A stretch of DNA of 64,000 nucleotides, from assembly GCA_002698785.1 (NCBI GenBank), contig PAAG01000047.1, positions 310,001 through 374,000 on the forward strand. The letters run 5' to 3'. Position 1 is the first letter of the stretch. The number at the start of each line of letters is the position of its first letter. Below the pieces are notes generated by a model that saw only the letters and a program-made list of their open reading frames with translations, did not search any database and was not told the DNA's origin. The position numbers and the translations under genes are program-made. The stretch is from Verrucomicrobiales bacterium (GTDB lineage: Bacteria; Verrucomicrobiota; Verrucomicrobiia; Verrucomicrobiales; DEV007). Below, piece after piece: positions 17,210-27,400 of this stretch.

Positions 17210-17355
17210 GATCGCTAAGCCAGTTAGGGTAGGATAGTCAGTCAAACGTTGGCGTCACATAACTCTCGCTCCTCCCGCGAACTCTTCCCACCTTTTTCAT
17301 AGGTATCCAGGTGCACCTCTACGAATCAATAAGCCCCCTCACAACCGATCGCATC
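17210..17355. other. Short gene-free stretch at island edge
   Basis: No gene, tRNA or clear repeat is visible here. It may contain the 3' end of the degraded secreted gene and the transcript end of the minus-strand regulator; no T-run hairpin was found. Confidence 0.4.
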
Positions 17356-17679
17356 TCACTTCACGGCGCGGAGGAGTTCTTTGAGGGTATGTTCGGACTC
17401 CAATGGGTGGCGCAGTTGGAAATTTTGATCGACTTCGTAGTGATTTCTACGCCCTTCACGGGTGCGACTGAGGACGCCGCTTTCTTCCAGTTCCGATAGA
17501 ATACGCTGCACGGAGCGCTCGGTTATCCCCACGCTCAAGGCAAGATTTCGCACGGTCATCTCGGGATCTCGCACAAGACAAACAAGAATGTGGGTGTGAT
17601 TTGTCAAAAAAGTCCACTTCGCAGAATTCTGATTATCAACAGGTTGCGAAGAAAAGGATTTCGTTTTAGCCGATTTCAT
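17356..17679 (-). CDS. Winged helix-turn-helix transcriptional regulator
   Basis: A 107-residue protein with a single winged-helix domain. [20 protein letters not shown] leads into the helix-turn-helix [19 protein letters not shown] and the wing [15 protein letters not shown]. It resembles small MarR/ArsR-like DNA-binding proteins without an effector domain. It starts at ATG 17679 and is divergent from the baeRF gene across 105 bases, the usual arrangement for a regulator of its neighbours. The shared region holds a direct repeat ATGTCAT (17698-17704 and 17707-17713). I infer control of the baeRF-SbtA-SbtB genes, perhaps in response to inorganic carbon, but nothing in the sequence shows the signal. 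Confidence 0.88.
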   Translation of the reverse strand: MKSAKTKSFSSQPVDNQNSAKWTFLTNHTHILVCLVRDPEMTVRNLALSVGITERSVQRILSELEESGVLSRTREGRRNHYEVDQNFQLRHPLESEHTLKELLRAVK

Positions 17680-17784
17680 TTGCAGGAAATTTTAACCATG
17701 TCATTTATGTCATGCTTTGTATTACATGTATCAAATTACACGAAACAACATCATAGAATCCGTAACCCTTCAATTTAAATTTTC
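17680..17784. promoter_or_regulatory. Shared regulator/baeRF control region
   Basis: AT-rich divergent region with the direct repeat ATGTCAT at 17698-17704 and 17707-17713 (nine-base period) and a TACATGTA palindrome near 17723-17730. These are candidate binding sites for the adjacent winged-helix regulator. No firm -35/-10 assignment was possible. Confidence 0.4.
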
Positions 17785-18876
17785 ATGACGTCAGCTGTCA
17801 CAGATCTATCTTTCCCTTCCCCCCATAGCTCAGAGAGTATTCAAATGACCTTGGACGGTGCCCTGCAGACACTGCTGGCGGTCGACGAGGGTGAGTGCCC
17901 TCTGCTGAGTTGTTTTGTCGATCTCAGCGGACCGAGGAGTGTATGGCAAAATGAGCTTCACTCCCAGAGCAAGGTGCACGCCCGCACTTTGCCGACAATG
18001 AAGCGCGAGGCGTATGGGGAAGCTTTTTCGCTGATTGATCGCTACCTGGAAACATCGCTGAGACCAGAGTCGCGAAGTGCGGCGCTTTTCGTTCGGGGCG
18101 GGAAGGAGCCGCTCATGGTATCTCTGCAATTCGAGGTGCCGATGGAGACGAGGTTGATTGTCGATGGGCTGCCGCAGGTATACCCGTTGGTCGAGTTGCG
18201 GGATACCTATGATCGCTTTGTTATTGTGATCACGACGGAGAAGGAGGCTCGGATACTGGAAACGACGATGGGGGCGGTATCGAGACAGATATTGTCGGAA
18301 CGCCCGGAATTGCGACAGCGAATCGGGCGGGAGTGGACGAGAGAACGGTATCAAAATCACCGGGAGGATCGTGACAATCGGTTCATCAAGGAGAAGGTGC
18401 GCATCCTGGACGATCTGGTAAAGAAGCGAGGGCATAACCACCTCGTCGTCACGGGTAGCCCTAAGATGGTGTCTCGCTTCGTAGGTGCACTGCCCCCGCA
18501 CCTGGAGGAAAAGCTGATTCACAAAGAGCCGACCAATCCGAAGGCGGGCCTGGATGTGATTCTACTGGAAGCCATACAGTCCTTTGCGGAAGCAGAGAAT
18601 GCGGAAAGTCACGATCATGTCGCGAAGCTGGAGTCTTCGATCCTGAGCAGTGGTCTGGGTGTGTCAGGATATGAGGCATCGAAAACAGCGCTGGAGTCGG
18701 GTTGCGGCGATTTACTAGTGGTCGACCAAGACTATCCTGACACCGAGCAACGGGAGGAACTGATACGCCTCGCCGCCCAAAGCGCAGCGCATGTCGAGAC
18801 CGTGCAGGGCAGCGAGGTTCTGGCCCGCCTTTCCGGGGTGGGTTGCCTATTGAGGTACCGTCCTGATCATTGGTGA
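17785..18876 (+). CDS. Bacterial archaeo-eukaryotic release factor-like (baeRF) protein
   Basis: A 363-residue protein with the eRF1/Pelota-like layout of baeRF proteins: an N-terminal domain with LLSCFVDLSGPRSVWQNE, a central domain with YDRFVIVITTEKEARILET and the RNase H-like segment GHNHLVVTGSPKMVSRFVG, and a C-terminal L7Ae-like segment (GYEASKTALESGCGDLLVV). The catalytic GGQ loop of release factors is absent; in its place is a charged linker (REWTRERYQNHREDRDNRF). Such proteins are thought to bind stalled or hibernating ribosomes, but functions are largely untested. Family 10 is my tentative assignment. The start at ATG 17785 is followed by a second ATG at 17845. It is divergent from the winged-helix gene and about 260 bases upstream of sbtA. 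Confidence 0.78.
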   Translation: MTSAVTDLSFPSPHSSESIQMTLDGALQTLLAVDEGECPLLSCFVDLSGPRSVWQNELHSQSKVHARTLPTMKREAYGEAFSLIDRYLETSLRPESRSAALFVRGGKEPLMVSLQFEVPMETRLIVDGLPQVYPLVELRDTYDRFVIVITTEKEARILETTMGAVSRQILSERPELRQRIGREWTRERYQNHREDRDNRFIKEKVRILDDLVKKRGHNHLVVTGSPKMVSRFVGALPPHLEEKLIHKEPTNPKAGLDVILLEAIQSFAEAENAESHDHVAKLESSILSSGLGVSGYEASKTALESGCGDLLVVDQDYPDTEQREELIRLAAQSAAHVETVQGSEVLARLSGVGCLLRYRPDHW

Positions 18877-19133
18877 CGTCGGGCCAATTGGAACCGCTTC
18901 CCCTTTCAAAGACATGAACCGGTCTTGGGATGGTTGGGCATGCCCGGTAGCTCGTCCCGGATTCTCCTGATGAGGGAGATGGCGGCACCTATTGCGCTTA
19001 CCAAACTCTCTGATCCGGCGTGGCGCGCCCCCTTCATCGTCATCGCTGTCGCCATTGGGAAAAGTTACGAAAGGACCACTCCTGGATCTCCACCTCACTC
19101 TAACACAATCATTACAACACAACCGCTACAGAA
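18877..19133. other. Gene-free stretch upstream of sbtA
   Basis: About 257 bases with no gene I can support; short open frames on both strands lack motifs and ribosome sites. It probably carries the sbtA promoter. No strong terminator follows the baeRF gene, so read-through into sbtA is possible. Confidence 0.4.
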
Positions 19134-20093
19134 ATGGAACTGCTGATTCAAAATCTCATCTCTCCCGTCGTGCTCGCCTTTTTGCTGGGGGCGATAGCCC
19201 AATGGGTCAAGAGCGACCTGCAAATACCGGATGCGCTTTACCAAGGCCTGTCGATCTATCTGCTCTTTGCGATAGGTCTGAAAGGTGGTGTTGCCCTATC
19301 CGAAACACCAATTACCGAGCTGATCGCTCCGCTGGGTGTGACGTTGCTGCTCGGTATCCTCACTCCGTTCTCGGCTTACTTTCTTCTCAAATCCTTCGGA
19401 CGAATCGGACGAACGGATGCCGCGGCGACTGCAGCACACTACGGATCTGTCTCGGCGGTAACGTTTCTCGCTGCTCTCGAAGCGGCGCGTATCGGAGGGT
19501 TCACACCTGAAAATTTTCTTCCTGCTCTCGTGGCGGTGCTTGAGATACCGGGCATCATCGTTGGGCTGCTACTCGCACGCCAACAACGAGTGGGCGGAAT
19601 GAAGGCAGCGATGCATGAAGTGCTCACAGGTAAGAGTATCTTTCTGCTGATCGGGGGAATGGTGATCGGAGCGCTATGCGGCGCAGGGAAAATTGAGGCG
19701 GTGGCGCCCTTTTTCATCGCACCGTTCAAAGGGGTGCTGTGCCTCTTCCTACTGGAGCTGGGTATCGTCGCCGGTCGCCGGCTACGCGACATCAAGAAAG
19801 CGGGATGGCGCCTCGTTGCTATCGGTGTAATTCTACCGATGGTGCACGGGCTGCTCGGCACGGCGGCAGGTGTAGTCGCCGGGATGAACCCCGGTGGGGC
19901 GGCTGTGCTAGGGGCGATGGTAGGCAGTGCCTCCTACATCGCGGCGCCAGCTGCGGTGCGAATCGCCCTGCCGAAAGCAAGCCCGGGCATCTATTTGACT
20001 CTTTCCCTCGGGGTAACGTTTCCGTTTAATTTAGCCGTCGGAATACCTACCTTTCTTGCCTTTGCCGAATTCTGCCACCGAACATTCTCATGA
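19134..20093 (+). CDS. sbtA: SbtA sodium-dependent bicarbonate transporter
   Basis: A 319-residue membrane protein of the DUF897/SbtA family, which imports bicarbonate together with sodium. The inverted-repeat architecture is visible: N-terminal LISPVVLAFLLGAIAQWVKS and LSIYLLFAIGLKGGVAL, the core signature AATAAHYGSVSAVTFLAA, and in the second half LLELGIVAGRRL and GAMVGSASYIAAPAAVRIAL. About ten membrane segments are expected. The stop overlaps the sbtB start as ATGA, so the two are translationally coupled. It could raise cytoplasmic bicarbonate for anaplerosis; no carboxysome or RuBisCO gene is present here. The start ATG at 19134 opens directly into the first helix; no strong Shine-Dalgarno is seen. 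Confidence 0.95.
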   Translation: MELLIQNLISPVVLAFLLGAIAQWVKSDLQIPDALYQGLSIYLLFAIGLKGGVALSETPITELIAPLGVTLLLGILTPFSAYFLLKSFGRIGRTDAAATAAHYGSVSAVTFLAALEAARIGGFTPENFLPALVAVLEIPGIIVGLLLARQQRVGGMKAAMHEVLTGKSIFLLIGGMVIGALCGAGKIEAVAPFFIAPFKGVLCLFLLELGIVAGRRLRDIKKAGWRLVAIGVILPMVHGLLGTAAGVVAGMNPGGAAVLGAMVGSASYIAAPAAVRIALPKASPGIYLTLSLGVTFPFNLAVGIPTFLAFAEFCHRTFS

Positions 20094-20404
20094 AAACCGT
20101 ACCACTGACAAAAGTAACCATCGTATCGGAAAGTCTGCTCAAGGACGAAATCATCGCCATGATCCGGAAGCGGGGAGCTACCGGATTCACCCTAACAAAA
20201 GTAGAAGGAGAGGGCTCTCGCGGTGTGCGGGCAAGCGACTGGGAAGGTCGCAATATCCAAATCGAAACGCTCGTATCCAGCGAAACAGCCCAGGGTATTT
20301 TACAGGACCTATCGACGGAGTATTTCGAAAGCTATGCGGTGATCGCGTGGCTTTCAGAGGTGCAAGTATTGCGCGGAGAGAAGTTTGTTAGAACCGGCGA
20401 GTGA
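20090..20404 (+). CDS. sbtB: SbtB PII-like regulator of SbtA
   Basis: A 104-residue PII-superfamily protein. The T-loop region GEGSRGVRASDWEGRN matches the G-S-G-S-R-x-V-R pattern of cyanobacterial SbtB, and VQVLRGEKF matches the conserved C-terminal strand. SbtB binds adenine nucleotides, including cAMP and AMP, and controls SbtA at the membrane. The redox-sensitive C-terminal CGPxGC loop of some cyanobacterial SbtB proteins is absent; the chain ends soon after EKF. Its ATG overlaps the sbtA stop by the ATGA junction, supporting a functional pair. Confidence 0.92.
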   Translation: MKTVPLTKVTIVSESLLKDEIIAMIRKRGATGFTLTKVEGEGSRGVRASDWEGRNIQIETLVSSETAQGILQDLSTEYFESYAVIAWLSEVQVLRGEKFVRTGE

Positions 20405-20753
20405 CTACTCAGGGCGATTTTTCGAGCTTGATGGGAAGGGCAAACAATCCACTCGATTAGTGAGAATAGGAAGAATCCAGTCGAAGTATGCTCTTTGCAT
20501 CTCGCAAGGAAAAGCCGCAGAAGAATGCAAGATTAAAGAGAAGAGTGTGGCGATCCACCACTCCCGGTTTACCGTGACTCCGGCCCGCCCCCTGGAGATC
20601 CGATAAGGCCGTTAACATTTCGTATAAACCGCTCACTTCTAATACACTACGAGATTTCCAAAGCCTCTTCTCTTTTCAACTAACGCAATCCGTCGTTTCC
20701 GCGAGACCAAGACATTCTCAAACCTCGCATCAATCCTGCGCTGTAAAGGATGT
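20405..20753. other. 349-base stretch without a gene
   Basis: No coding frame with recognisable features, RNA gene or strong hairpin is seen. A partial inverted repeat GAGTG...CACTC lies near 20540-20560. The last 100 bases should hold the promoter of the coiled-coil protein gene. Confidence 0.45.
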
Positions 20754-21329
20754 ATGAGCTATGAATCAGAGAACTCGGCATTGTTGAGACCTCTCCGAAA
20801 TTTTGAGAGGGATGTACTACAGGAAGCAGAAAATGTGAGGCACGCAGAGGAGGATGTGAACGAGCATTCTCAATCGGTGCTGGAATCGGGACGCAAATTG
20901 TTGCGCAGTCTTGAAGAACCAATCGGCGCCTGGAACATCTACCTAACGGAGTCGGAAACAAAATATCGGAAAGAGGTCGATCATTATTATGAACCTCTAA
21001 AGGACAAGATCGAAAGTGTGCTCGCCCAGTTGGATGATCTACTCCGTGAAAATGGAGAAGAGCATGAAGGTGGAACAACTCCACCACACCAAAAATGGAT
21101 AGCCAAGGCTCGGGAACATCTCGCCGAATGGGCCAGGAACTTTGACGTGATCGTCGAGCGCGAGCGGGAACGTCTTGAGAAACAAGGACCTCGCCCTGAC
21201 GAAGCCGCTCACGCAACCCACACCAGGGATGACAATAGAGGCTTTGCCCCATTCAAGCGGTGGTTGAAGGGATTCTTTCAACACCCTCATGTCGCGAGCC
21301 CCAATCCTCACTCTTCGGACGGCGGGTGA
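20754..21329 (+). CDS. Hypothetical coiled-coil protein
   Basis: A 191-residue, highly charged and mostly helical product with no signal peptide or membrane segment. Heptad-like patterns run through RDVLQEAENVRHAEEDVNEH and YYEPLKDKIESVLAQLDDLL; the C-terminus is Pro/His-rich and probably disordered after an amphipathic FKRWLKGFF. I recognise no family. The opposite strand is also open over most of this region, but its translation is Arg/Pro/His-rich without order, so I prefer this strand. It may be a cytoplasmic structural or stress protein; that is only a guess. It ends before a GC-rich hairpin. Confidence 0.6.
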   Translation: MSYESENSALLRPLRNFERDVLQEAENVRHAEEDVNEHSQSVLESGRKLLRSLEEPIGAWNIYLTESETKYRKEVDHYYEPLKDKIESVLAQLDDLLRENGEEHEGGTTPPHQKWIAKAREHLAEWARNFDVIVERERERLEKQGPRPDEAAHATHTRDDNRGFAPFKRWLKGFFQHPHVASPNPHSSDGG

Positions 21330-21376
21330 AAATGCGACCAAGGAAAAGGGATTCGATTATTTTCAATTGAATAAAT

Positions 21377-21414
21377 GCCGCACTCGGCGCGATACCCCTT
21401 GTCGCCGGTGCGGC
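21377..21414. terminator. GC-rich hairpin between convergent genes
   Basis: GCCGCAC (21377-21383) and CGGCG (21385-21389) pair with CGCCG (21403-21407) and GTGCGGC (21408-21414), leaving one bulged T. It lies between the coiled-coil gene and the giant secreted gene. ATTTATT follows on the minus strand and TACTTCTTT on the plus strand, so it could end transcripts from both sides. Confidence 0.65.
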
Positions 21415-21475
21415 TACTTCTTTGGCGTGGTGGCCTCACAAGATAGATTACAATATCTCACGAGGTGCTCTCGAA

Positions 21476-24400
21476 TCATGGGAGGGGCAGAGATATCTGA
21501 AAGACTCCGGTCTCTAAAAGTCCGTCACTATAGCTGCCACCGACGACGTTTTGATCGTGGAAGTAGATCCCCTCAAGATAAAGCACTGACTCGCCCACAG
21601 TGATTTGCCATGTCACTCCGCCGGTGGCAGGCTCGTAGTCTCCAATTTCCCCGGTCGTAGGCCATTCAAGAATATTACCATTCACTGTGGCCGACTGCTG
21701 CTCGAGAACAGTCGGACCAACAAGATCGACGACGACATCGCCGCTGCCGAGAAGCGATTCCAGCGTTCCGGCGGGCAGGAATGATCCTAGCATACTCACC
21801 TCTACTGGTTCCGCTTGCCCGTCAATGGTCCAGACCAAGCCCGCTCCGTCGAGGTCGCTGATTCCCGGATAGTCATTCCAAGTCAGACTACCAGTGAGTG
21901 TATTTTTCAGATCTGCGTCAGATGCGTCGATCTCAATCGACCGGTCGACAACTGTTACCGTTTGCGAGAGGGAGGCTCCGTCACCCATTGTGAGCTGGAG
22001 AACCCCAGAAAGGTCTGCATTTATCTCTAGAAGACCATAGCCCATACCGACATTCTCCATATCAACAGGGTCCGGAACCAGTAATGTATATGCTCCCTCT
22101 CCCGCACTGGCTGGATCGCCAGGGAGGAGATCTCCATTGTCACCAACGCCATCACCATCTGTATCGACGCTCTCGAATGGGTCTAGAGGGAAAGCGTCAT
22201 CACTATCTGCGACACCGTCGTTGTCGTCATCCGGGTCGCTACTATCCGGGATGCCATCCCCGTCGGTATCGAGGCTCTCGCCCGATGTCTGCGACATAGC
22301 GGTCGTAGTTCCACTCGAAGAGGGTGCCTGTTGAGCAATCGTAAGACCGCTGATCTTTGCATTATCAATCTGAGTCTTGAGACTGATGGTGAGATTTCCA
22401 CCCACATCTGGTGAGACCTGGAATGCTTCGGCAATCCCTATGTCTTTTCCACCTGCCGCAGCAAAAATGTCGTAGTTACTCAAGACTGTCTGACCATTGA
22501 TCTCCACGTCGAAAACACGCTGCCCATCAGCTGTCCAATAATTCTCCGCGAAATACAATGTGACTTCGTAGGTGGAGCCGACGTCCAGACCGGTGATCAC
22601 ATAATCAAAATATCCAAAACGCTCTGTCTGGAAGACTTCCTCCGGAACACCTGTCGTGGTGACGATCGGCGAGCCAACAGAATAGACAGCTCCTCCGGTG
22701 GAATCGGTGTCCGCCACAAAGTCCGGATCGATCGCAGGACCTCCAGAGTTGATCGAGATTGTAGTCAGATCCACGCCGCCCTGCGTAGGGTCGAGTGGAT
22801 AGGGATCACTGGTGTCTGGAGTGCCGTCGTTGTCATCATCCAGATCAGCGTTGTTGCCAATTCCATCGCCATCTGTATCGATCGATTCCGCGGCATCAAA
22901 GGGAAAGGCATCTTCACTGTCATTCACACCATCGTTGTCGTCGTCGAGGTCCGCATTGTTGCCGATCCCATCTCCGTCAGTGTCGACCGATTCTGTGGGA
23001 TCGAGCGGGAAAGCGTCTGCTGTGTCTTCTACTCCATCGCCGTCATCATCTACATCGGCGTTATCTCCTACACCGTCACCATCCGTATCGACCGACTCCG
23101 TAGCATCAAGTGGGAAGGCATCATTTACGTCCAGCACTCCGTCATTATCGTCATCGGTATCTTCAGCGTCGGGAACTCCATCTCCATCGGTGTCTATTTC
23201 ACCAGACGGTTGTTCACTTACTGTCAACCCGCTGATCTTGGCATTGTCTAGCAGAGAGACAAAAGCCACTGTAATCTCCCCGTTGGTATCTGCTGTTACC
23301 TGGAAGGTTTCTGCAATGCCGATATCTTTTCCTCCCGCCACTGCAAAAATGTCATACCCGGTGAGCACCGCGACGCCGTTGACGTAAACATCGAAGCTCC
23401 GTTGGCCAGCATCGGTCCACCAGTTCTCGGCGAAATAGAGTTCCAGATCATGTGCGGCCCCCGGTGTCAATCCGCTCAGAATATACTCAAAGTTTCCAAA
23501 ACGCTCTGTCTGGAATACTTCAGCTGGCACTGATCCAGTGGTCGTCACGGATTGCGACACGGAGAAAACACTCCCTCCAATAAAATCGGTATCCGCGACG
23601 AAAGATGAGCCTGCAGAAGGACCTCCAGAATTGATCGAGATAATGGTCGGATCTGATCCGCCATTCGTAGGGTCGAGCGGATACGGGTCGCTCGCATCCG
23701 GGGTCCCGTCATTATCATCATCCGGGTCCGCATTGTTTCCGATTCCATCACCGTCGGTATCAACCGACTCGTTCGCATCCAGAGGGAAGGCGTCGATCGT
23801 GTCGAGGACCCCGTCATTGTCATCATCAAAATCGCCATTATTCCCGATACCGTCCCCGTCTGTATCTGTTGTTTCGGAGGGATCTAGAGGGAAGGCATCT
23901 TCTGTATCCAAGACGCCGTCGTTATCGTCGTCCGTGTCCTCGGAATCAGGAACACCGTCACCATCGCTATCGAGGCTGCCGGCCTGTTCGCTGACTTTCA
24001 GTCCGCTGACCTTTGCATTATCTAGCAAAGTGACAAACGACACCGTGATTTCTCCGTTCGTATCGGCTGTTGCCTCGAAGACCTCTGCAACGCCAATATC
24101 TTTTCCGCCCGCTACGGCAAAGATGTCATAGTCGGTGAGTACGGCGACGTCGTTGATGTAGACGTCGAAGCTTCGTTGGCCCGGTTCGGTCCACCAGTTC
24201 TCGGCAAAGTAGAGCTCCACGTCATGCCCTGCCCCTGGAGCAAGGCCGCCTACAACATAATCGAAAGTGCCAAAACGCTCTGACTGAAAAACAGATTCCG
24301 GCACGCCGGCCACCGTAGTCACAGAGTTACCCACGGAGAAAACCGTCCCCCCTACCCATCCGGTATCCGCTTCGAAATCCGTACCGGCAGCAGGTCCACC

Positions 24401-27400
24401 CGCATTGATCGAAATAGAAGTCAGGTCAACGCCGCCTTGGGTGGGATCCAGTGGAAATGGGTCGCTCGCATCTGGTGTCCCGTCGTTGTCATCATCGAGG
24501 TCGGCATTGTTTCCGATTCCGTCGCCATCGGTATCCACACTCTCGGTCGCATCCAGCGGGAATACATCTTCTCCGTCAGGAACTCCATCGTTGTCATCAT
24601 CCGTATCGATTGCGTTCGGCACGCCATCCCCATCGGTATCTATTTCTCCAAGTTCCTCGATCCAGGTTTGCAACAGGTCGAGGTATTTTGAGTCCGTTAT
24701 GCTCGATCCCAAAGGAGGCATCTGCGAAAGATCACCCCGCGTCGAGTCACGATGATAAATCATCGAATTCTGCGCATCGCCGGATTTCAGAATTTTTGGA
24801 TCAGTTAGACCTAGATCGTCGGCCTTCAGCTCCTCATCCAGCATTCCGGCCAGTTCGAGAGGTGTCGACAACCGGGCATCAAACTCCGCTCTACCGGCAA
24901 TTCCTCCGGGACGATGGCAATTGGAACAGTTCGAGTCGAGATAAGACCGAATGCGATCTTGAATACTGGCTGAGGTGTCATCGAGGTTCTTTGACGAGAG
25001 AAATTGCGAGAGGTCACTAGCTGCCAAGTTCACATCAAAAAGCCCCAGGGAGTTAAAATGTGCCAACTGATTGTTCGTGCCGTATGCGTCGTACGAATAA
25101 TCCCAGTTCAGTTGTCGAGTCTTCATGCCGAGGACTCGACCAGCTGCGAGTTGATGGCATTCCAAACAACTGGCACGCCCCGGATAGCTCCACTCCTGGG
25201 TGGTCGTCGCACCATTCGTATCGGTAACATCGAACGATTGCACCGAACCCTCGGACTGCAGATATGCTTCGGTTCCCGTGTCGTTCCACTTATACGTGAC
25301 GGCATAATATCCATCTTCGGAGTTCACCAGAAAGCGAGTTTCCAATCGTTTTACGACGGATGGATTGGATTGATCCACCGGGAGTTCGAAATGCTTCACA
25401 AAGACCGTTCCGATCGGATAGTCCCATTCGAGATTCTCAGAGAAAATGATCTGCTCGCTCAGCTCGTCGTGAGTGCCATCGTTAGGGACAGCGATCCACC
25501 GGTGCTTGCTTGCGCCATCACTCCAGAGCGGTGCAGCCGGCTCATAGGGAAGAAGGCCGGTTGCAGGGGCCAAGGTCGCCAAATCAGCGAATGCACCTGT
25601 GTCAGAAAGCAGAAGCGGGGGCTCTGGATTGACCGTTCCGGTGACCTTCAGTTTGTTGATGCGGCCGCTGGCGTAGTTGACCAGATAGATCTCTTCTCCA
25701 GAACTGCTGGTCTCCATGCCGGTGATTCCGCCGTCGGCATCAATCAGTAATTTAGAGGAAGGGGCACCGCTTTGATATTCAAGAGCCCAAATCTTGCCCG
25801 AAGTGTAGTCGTTGAAAATGACATGATCCGTGATGCCGGGAAGTGATGTGCCTTTGTAGACAACACCATCGCCAATCGCATTTCCATTTCCGTTGGCATG
25901 ATCGTAAGCCCAGAGATCTTCCGTAAAGGTGCCGATGGGATCGGTGGGAGGCTCTATCCCTGTTTCGTATGTTTTCGAAATTCCGCCCTCCCAGTATGGC
26001 CAGCCGAAGTCGGCGCCGAGGCTAAACTGGTTCACTTCCTCATATTTTGGATCGACATTCGAGCCCGCATCGAAAAAGAAGATCTCGTTTGTTTCCGGAT
26101 CTCGACAGGTATTCCATGGGTTTCTGACACCCACTGCTGCGTGCTCCTTCAACGCATCAGGGATATCGTTGAACGGATTGTCGAGCGGTATTGTGTATCC
26201 AATTCCTGAGATGTTCGCCGTATCGAAATATTTGGCAGAAGGATCCGACAGCGATGCTTCAGTGCTCTTTCCATCCACTGTGTTTCCATAGAGGGTGCGT
26301 GTCGCGTAGGCGCTACGACTTAGGTCTTCATCAACATCGAGACGTAGCACAGCACATTGGAACATACGATCAATTCTCAGTGCATCGTCGTATGTCTCAT
26401 CCGTCCACTCCAAGTCACCGAAGAAGACTAACAGATATCCATTTTCGTCGAAGACAAGTCCTCCCCCAATGTGATCCAACACCGGAATCTCCTTTTGTTG
26501 AATCATCACAACTTCGGAAGAAGGATCCGCTGGGCCACCACCTGGTGCTTTGAACCGTGACAACCGAAGATACATCGAGTTATTGATGTTCGTTGAATAG
26601 TAGACGAAGAAATCTTCTTCTCCCGTAGCCCCCGGGATACCGAAATTCGGGTGGAATGCCAGGCCCCGCAATCCCCCGTTCTGGTTCAATTCAATTGCGT
26701 CAGCGATGTCGAGGAACAATGACTTCTCCGTTGTTCCTGCGGATTCTTCGATAAAGTAAATCTTCCCATCCCTTTCACGGACAGCCAGCATCTGCGGAGA
26801 GGTATTCGGAACCAGATGGATATCCATCGGCTGCACGAAACTCGCGAGCTGAGGGAAAGCATCGACCACTTCCCACGCAGCTCCATCCGCGGAGATTCCT
26901 GAAGGGGAAATGCCAGGAAGGTTCCCATTGAGAAAACTACCCACAGCTCCTGCCTGCCCCATGCCCGGGGAAATTGCCGCAACGCTTGAGAACTGTTGCC
27001 CACCGAGATAGTAGATTCCCAACCCACTGATTGCAGCTTCGCCGATAGTTGGCTGAAATTGCAGCTGTATCCCACCCTGCGCGTCGCTTGTTACCTCAAA
27101 AGTTTCAGCGACCGGGACATTCTGCCCACCTGCTTGATCAAAAATGTCGTAGTCATCGAGCACGGTGAGACCACCGACAGAGACATCAAAAACACGTGCG
27201 CCAGCTGAGGTCTTTTCTGCCTCAATAAAGAGGGCTTGAACAAGGTATTCTTTCGACGGCGCCAACCCCTCGATCACATACTCAAACGTTCCCTTTCTGA
27301 AGCTTCCGAATACCTGAGAAGGTGCATCAAAACTTTCGACCGTTCCGACGTTAATCGATTTCTTCTTCCCTCCGGAGAAATCGGTGTCCTGAGAATACTC

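Noticed and set aside
18925-19146. Small open frame before sbtA
   Set aside because: It overlaps the sbtA start, has no ribosome site and no recognised features.
20680-21252. Minus-strand open frame of 190 codons
   Set aside because: Arg/Pro/His-rich with no order; the plus-strand product is a better protein.
22115-24648. Repeats that could suggest a CRISPR array
   Set aside because: The repeats encode TSP3 DTDGDG units in frame within a gene; no regular spacers are present.
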